Source: an uncultured Acidimicrobiales bacterium
GTDB lineage: Bacteria; Actinomycetota; Acidimicrobiia; Acidimicrobiales; UBA10347
Length of the DNA stretch: 45,322 nt
Assembly (NCBI GenBank): GCA_937991435.1
Contig: CALKPY010000140.1
Coordinates: forward strand, 1 to 45,322
Reading direction: 5' to 3'
Shown here: positions 42,946-45,322 of the stretch, in pieces
How positions within the stretch are numbered: position 1 is the first letter of the stretch
Layout: each line of letters begins with the position of its first letter
The notes under the pieces: generated by a model
Seen by the model: the letters and a program-made list of their open reading frames with translations, nothing else
The model's database searches: none
Told to the model about the DNA's origin: nothing
Program-made: the position numbers and the translations under genes

Positions 42946-43710
42946 GTGAACCCGAAGAACGACCGGATCAGTACTGTTGCACTGGCGATCCCCGCCTATA
43001 ACGAGGCCGACGGCATCGCCGGCTTCTTGAGCGATCTCGACGAAGTCCTCGCCGAACTGACCGACCAGCACTGGTTCGTTGTCGTCAACGATGTGTCAAC
43101 CGACAACACCGCGGAGGTCGTCGAGGCCCTCGATGCCACCCTTGACGGAAGCGTGATCGCCATCACCAACGACGTCAACAGCGGGCACGGCCCAACCGTG
43201 CTCAACGCCTACCGCGCCGCTATCGACACCGGCGCCGAATGGATCCTGCAAGTTGACGGCGACGGCCAATTCGAAGCCGAAGACCTGCGCCTGCTGTTTC
43301 GCCACGCCAACGCCGGCGCCCCAATCGTCACCGGCGAACGCACCGTGCGATTTGACCCCTGGTACCGGCGGGTGGTCACCAAGACATTGCCGCACGCGCT
43401 GCGACTTGCCTTTGGAGCAAAGCGCCGCGACATCAACTGCCCGTTCCGCCTTTACCGCTGCGACGCGTTGCTTCCGATTCTTGATCAGGTGCCCGGCGAC
43501 TCGCTCACACCGCACGTGCTCATGACCGTGCTCGAGAGCCGAAGCCCACACCGCCACGTCGAAGTACCCGTGCAACACCGCCCACGGCGCGGCGACAGCG
43601 AAGTCGGCACAACGTGGCGTGAAGGTCGCGACCTGTTCATTCCAATGAAACTGGTGCGCTTCCTCGGCGACGCGCTTAAACAGCTCATCGTGTTCCGCAA
43701 GTCTCTCTAG
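42946..43710 (+). CDS. Family 2 glycosyltransferase (DPM1/undecaprenyl-type)
   Basis: 254 residues from GTG 42946. GT-A fold: ALAIPAYNEADGIAGFL (about 12-28), FVVVNDVSTDNTAEV, the metal-binding DxD in QVDGDGQFEAEDL, and GAKRRDINCPFRLYR, typical of polyprenyl-phosphate-sugar synthases. There are no clear membrane helices at the C-terminus, so it is probably a cytosolic or peripheral enzyme that charges a lipid carrier with a sugar. It converges with rsfS at a 2-bp gap. Confidence 0.88.
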   Translation: MNPKNDRISTVALAIPAYNEADGIAGFLSDLDEVLAELTDQHWFVVVNDVSTDNTAEVVEALDATLDGSVIAITNDVNSGHGPTVLNAYRAAIDTGAEWILQVDGDGQFEAEDLRLLFRHANAGAPIVTGERTVRFDPWYRRVVTKTLPHALRLAFGAKRRDINCPFRLYRCDALLPILDQVPGDSLTPHVLMTVLESRSPHRHVEVPVQHRPRRGDSEVGTTWREGRDLFIPMKLVRFLGDALKQLIVFRKSL

Positions 43711-43712
43711 CG

Positions 43713-44165
43713 TTATTCCTCTTCGTCAGTGGCCGCGACGGCAAGCGTCGGGTACTCAGGCAGGTTCTTGCGCCAGTCGAGTTCCTTGCAGTCTTTCCAC
43801 AAACGCTCCAACTGGTAATAGGCCCGAGCGTCAGACGAAAAGACGTGTACGACAAACGTCGCGTAGTCCATCAGAACCCACTCGGTTGAGTCGAGGCCCT
43901 CGATACGCACGGGCACCGGTCCCCCAGCCAGCTTCAGCTGAAACTCGATCTCGTTGACGATGGCCTTGACCTGGCGGCCACTCGCACCATTGGTGATTAC
44001 AAAGTGATCCGTAACCGATATGGCATCGCCGACATCAAGCACGACCGCGTCGTTACCAAGCTTGGCCTCGGCAGCCGCAGCAGCAACCGCAGGCCAAGGA
44101 TCTCCGGCCGCGACAAGGGCTGCCACATCAGGATCGAGCTGACCATGAGCCGTCGTTGCCGTCAT
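43713..44165 (-). CDS. rsfS: Ribosomal silencing factor RsfS
   Basis: Binds ribosomal protein L14 and blocks subunit joining in starvation. The 150-residue Iojap/DUF143 protein has DAVVLDVGDAISVTDHFVI, NGASGRQVKAIVNEIE, GLDSTEWVLMDYATFVVHVF and YYQLERLWKD. About 25 extra N-terminal residues (Ala-rich) and an acidic tail flank the core. The usual partner nadD is not in the window and would be expected elsewhere. Confidence 0.95.
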   Translation of the reverse strand: MTATTAHGQLDPDVAALVAAGDPWPAVAAAAAEAKLGNDAVVLDVGDAISVTDHFVITNGASGRQVKAIVNEIEFQLKLAGGPVPVRIEGLDSTEWVLMDYATFVVHVFSSDARAYYQLERLWKDCKELDWRKNLPEYPTLAVAATDEEE

Positions 44166-44333
44166 TCACATGGTCGCTTTCGCCGTGTCGTCAAATGAGC
44201 AGGCCCCGAGCAGGGCCAACTCTCGGGCCCAAGTGTGCCAGCTCGGGCCAAAGAGTGGCGATGTGACCAGAGACACCGCCGATGGGGAGCTTCCCCTAAC
44301 GCAATTGGGGCCGCACATCGCCATGATGGAACC

Positions 44334-45322
44334 ATGACCCGCAGACACCACTCTCCGGCCCTTTCCCTCTCACGACGCACCGTCGCCCGCATCGTCGCCG
44401 CGCTGTGCCTCGTATTCGTGCTCGCAGCATGCGGATCTGACGACGGAGCCGACCTCACAACCGCCGCCAGCGCAACCGCCGCCGGTGCAACCGATACAAG
44501 CGCCGAGCAACAAGACCAATCCACCGAAGACGGCGCTCCCACGACCGAAGAAACAGTCGCCGCAACCAACGAAAACCCGACCGCGGTGCCTCTCGATGCC
44601 GCAGACGAGGCCACAAGCGCGTTCGAGCCCACCGATGAACAGGCCGACGCGCAAGGCGAAACAGTAAACGCAACCCAGGCCGAACCCACAGCCAGTACTG
44701 AAGACACAGCGCTCGAAACCGTCGCACCGACCACGTTGCCAAGCTGCGCGTTCAACGGCGTCGCTGCGTACAAGGTCGTCAACATTGCCGCCGATGACCC
44801 TGACGGCGGCCTGATCATGCACGAAGGGCCCGCCCTTGACTCGCCAGATATTGGTGTGCTTCCCGCTGGCACCGTCGATATCGCGGCACTCGACTGCCGG
44901 GTAGGCCCCCGCGACATCAACTGGATCAGCGTCGACACACGTGACTTCGGACAAGGCTGGGTTTCGGCTGCATACCTCGACCAGATGTACGTCGGCGGCC
45001 CCGGCGACACGATTGTCGTCGACCAGCTCATTGGCCTGCAGGTCTATGGCACCGAGACCAACACGCTTCGCACCGCCTTTGCCGACGCCCTCGGCCTTGA
45101 CCGAGACGACGTGCGAGTCGGCCAGTTCGAAGGCATCGATGCCCAAGGCGGCGGCGTCGAATTCGAATGGGACGTTCGAGACGACTCAATTTCTGTCTTC
45201 GAAGGCTGGGCCATTCTCAGCACGGTGCGAGACGACGCTGGCAATCCAACCGGCCAAGTCGAAGTCACCCAGGCCACGGCCAACCCAATCTGCAGCCGCG
45301 GCGTCGTCGATGGGCTGTGCCT
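44334..45322 (+). CDS. Lipoprotein with SH3-like domain (partial, runs off the window)
   Basis: One open frame from ATG 44334 to the window end, 329 codons with no stop. It begins MTRRHHSPALSLSRR, a signal peptide with lipobox VFVLAACGSDDG (Cys33), then a Thr/Ala/Glu-rich stalk (about 40-140). After that comes a globular region (YKVVNIAADDPDGGLIMHEG to the tryptophan-containing WISVDTRDFGQGWVSAAYL) that looks like a bacterial SH3 domain. The rest resembles no family I can name. Divergent from rsfS, 168 bp apart. The minus-strand open frames here are its shadows. Confidence 0.8.
   Translation, partial: MTRRHHSPALSLSRRTVARIVAALCLVFVLAACGSDDGADLTTAASATAAGATDTSAEQQDQSTEDGAPTTEETVAATNENPTAVPLDAADEATSAFEPTDEQADAQGETVNATQAEPTASTEDTALETVAPTTLPSCAFNGVAAYKVVNIAADDPDGGLIMHEGPALDSPDIGVLPAGTVDIAALDCRVGPRDINWISVDTRDFGQGWVSAAYLDQMYVGGPGDTIVVDQLIGLQVYGTETNTLRTAFADALGLDRDDVRVGQFEGIDAQGGGVEFEWDVRDDSISVFEGWAILSTVRDDAGNPTGQVEVTQATANPICSRGVVDGLC

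Noticed and set aside
44162-45146. Minus-strand open frames (250-290 codons) opposite the lipoprotein
   Set aside because: The plus-strand frame has a signal peptide, lipobox and SH3-like fold, and no stop to the window end; the minus frames are Ser/Cys/Gly-rich shadows.

Overview
The window looks like chromosomal DNA from a moderately GC-rich actinobacterium, most likely of the Acidimicrobiia (this placement is inference). Reasons: trmD-rimM-khpA-rpsP-ffh and rsmD-coaD-(SepIVA-like)-DUF177-rpmF-plsX are typical actinobacterial neighbourhoods, acpP-rnc-mutM-smc is intact, and there are a mycothiol-type MDMPI protein and a Ddn-like (F420-type) protein. Many starts are GTG or TTG and several divergent starts are only 9 to 60 bp apart.

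Layout. 0-5.1 kb (minus): trmD, rimM, KH protein, rpsP, ffh, an 84-residue unknown, ftsY, covering tRNA modification, ribosome assembly and the SRP pathway. 5.1-12.4 kb: HtrA-like protease and an OmpR-type two-component system (minus), then a MoxR/DUF58/VWA operon (plus). 12.4-18.7 kb (minus): methyltransferase, smc, a MutM-family protein without its catalytic residues, rnc, acpP. 18.9-20.1 kb (plus): an ArsC gene with an in-frame UGA exactly at the catalytic Cys codon, then a Bax1-I membrane protein. 20.1-23.6 kb (minus): plsX, rpmF, DUF177, SepIVA-like, coaD, rsmD. 23.6-30.1 kb: small metabolic and secreted proteins, including a second UGA-interrupted gene (PrdB-like reductase). 30.1-35.1 kb: a 1011-residue adenylation/haem-membrane/flavin-reductase fusion overlapping an enoyl-CoA hydratase gene, divergent from a D-aminoacylase-like amidohydrolase. 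35.1-41.4 kb: an accessory region with two long direct repeats, an IS3-family remnant fused to a lipoprotein gene, a frameshifted HEPN-like gene, small secreted or enzymatic proteins, and an OLD-family nuclease beside tRNA-Val. 41.4-45.3 kb: a membrane protein, tRNA-Cys with an unusually short D region, a family 2 glycosyltransferase, rsfS, and a lipoprotein that runs off the end.

The main discovery is that the window encodes two apparent selenoproteins which ordinary gene calling would split at UGA. The ArsC-like gene has UGA at codon 12, the position of the catalytic Cys of glutaredoxin-coupled arsenate reductase; all three catalytic arginines are kept, and a 7-bp upper stem capped by GGUC lies 23 nt downstream, as expected of a bacterial SECIS. 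The PrdB-like gene has UGA at codon 164 in a U-x-x-C motif, the Sec site of D-proline reductase, followed by a perfect 7-bp hairpin with loop CGUGA 17 nt downstream. The selenocysteine machinery (selA, selB, selC, selD) is not in the window and should lie elsewhere in this genome.

Other points of interest: the MutM homologue in the usual smc-rnc position has lost the N-terminal Pro-Glu and three of four zinc cysteines, and the adenylation-membrane-flavoreductase fusion has no carrier domain.
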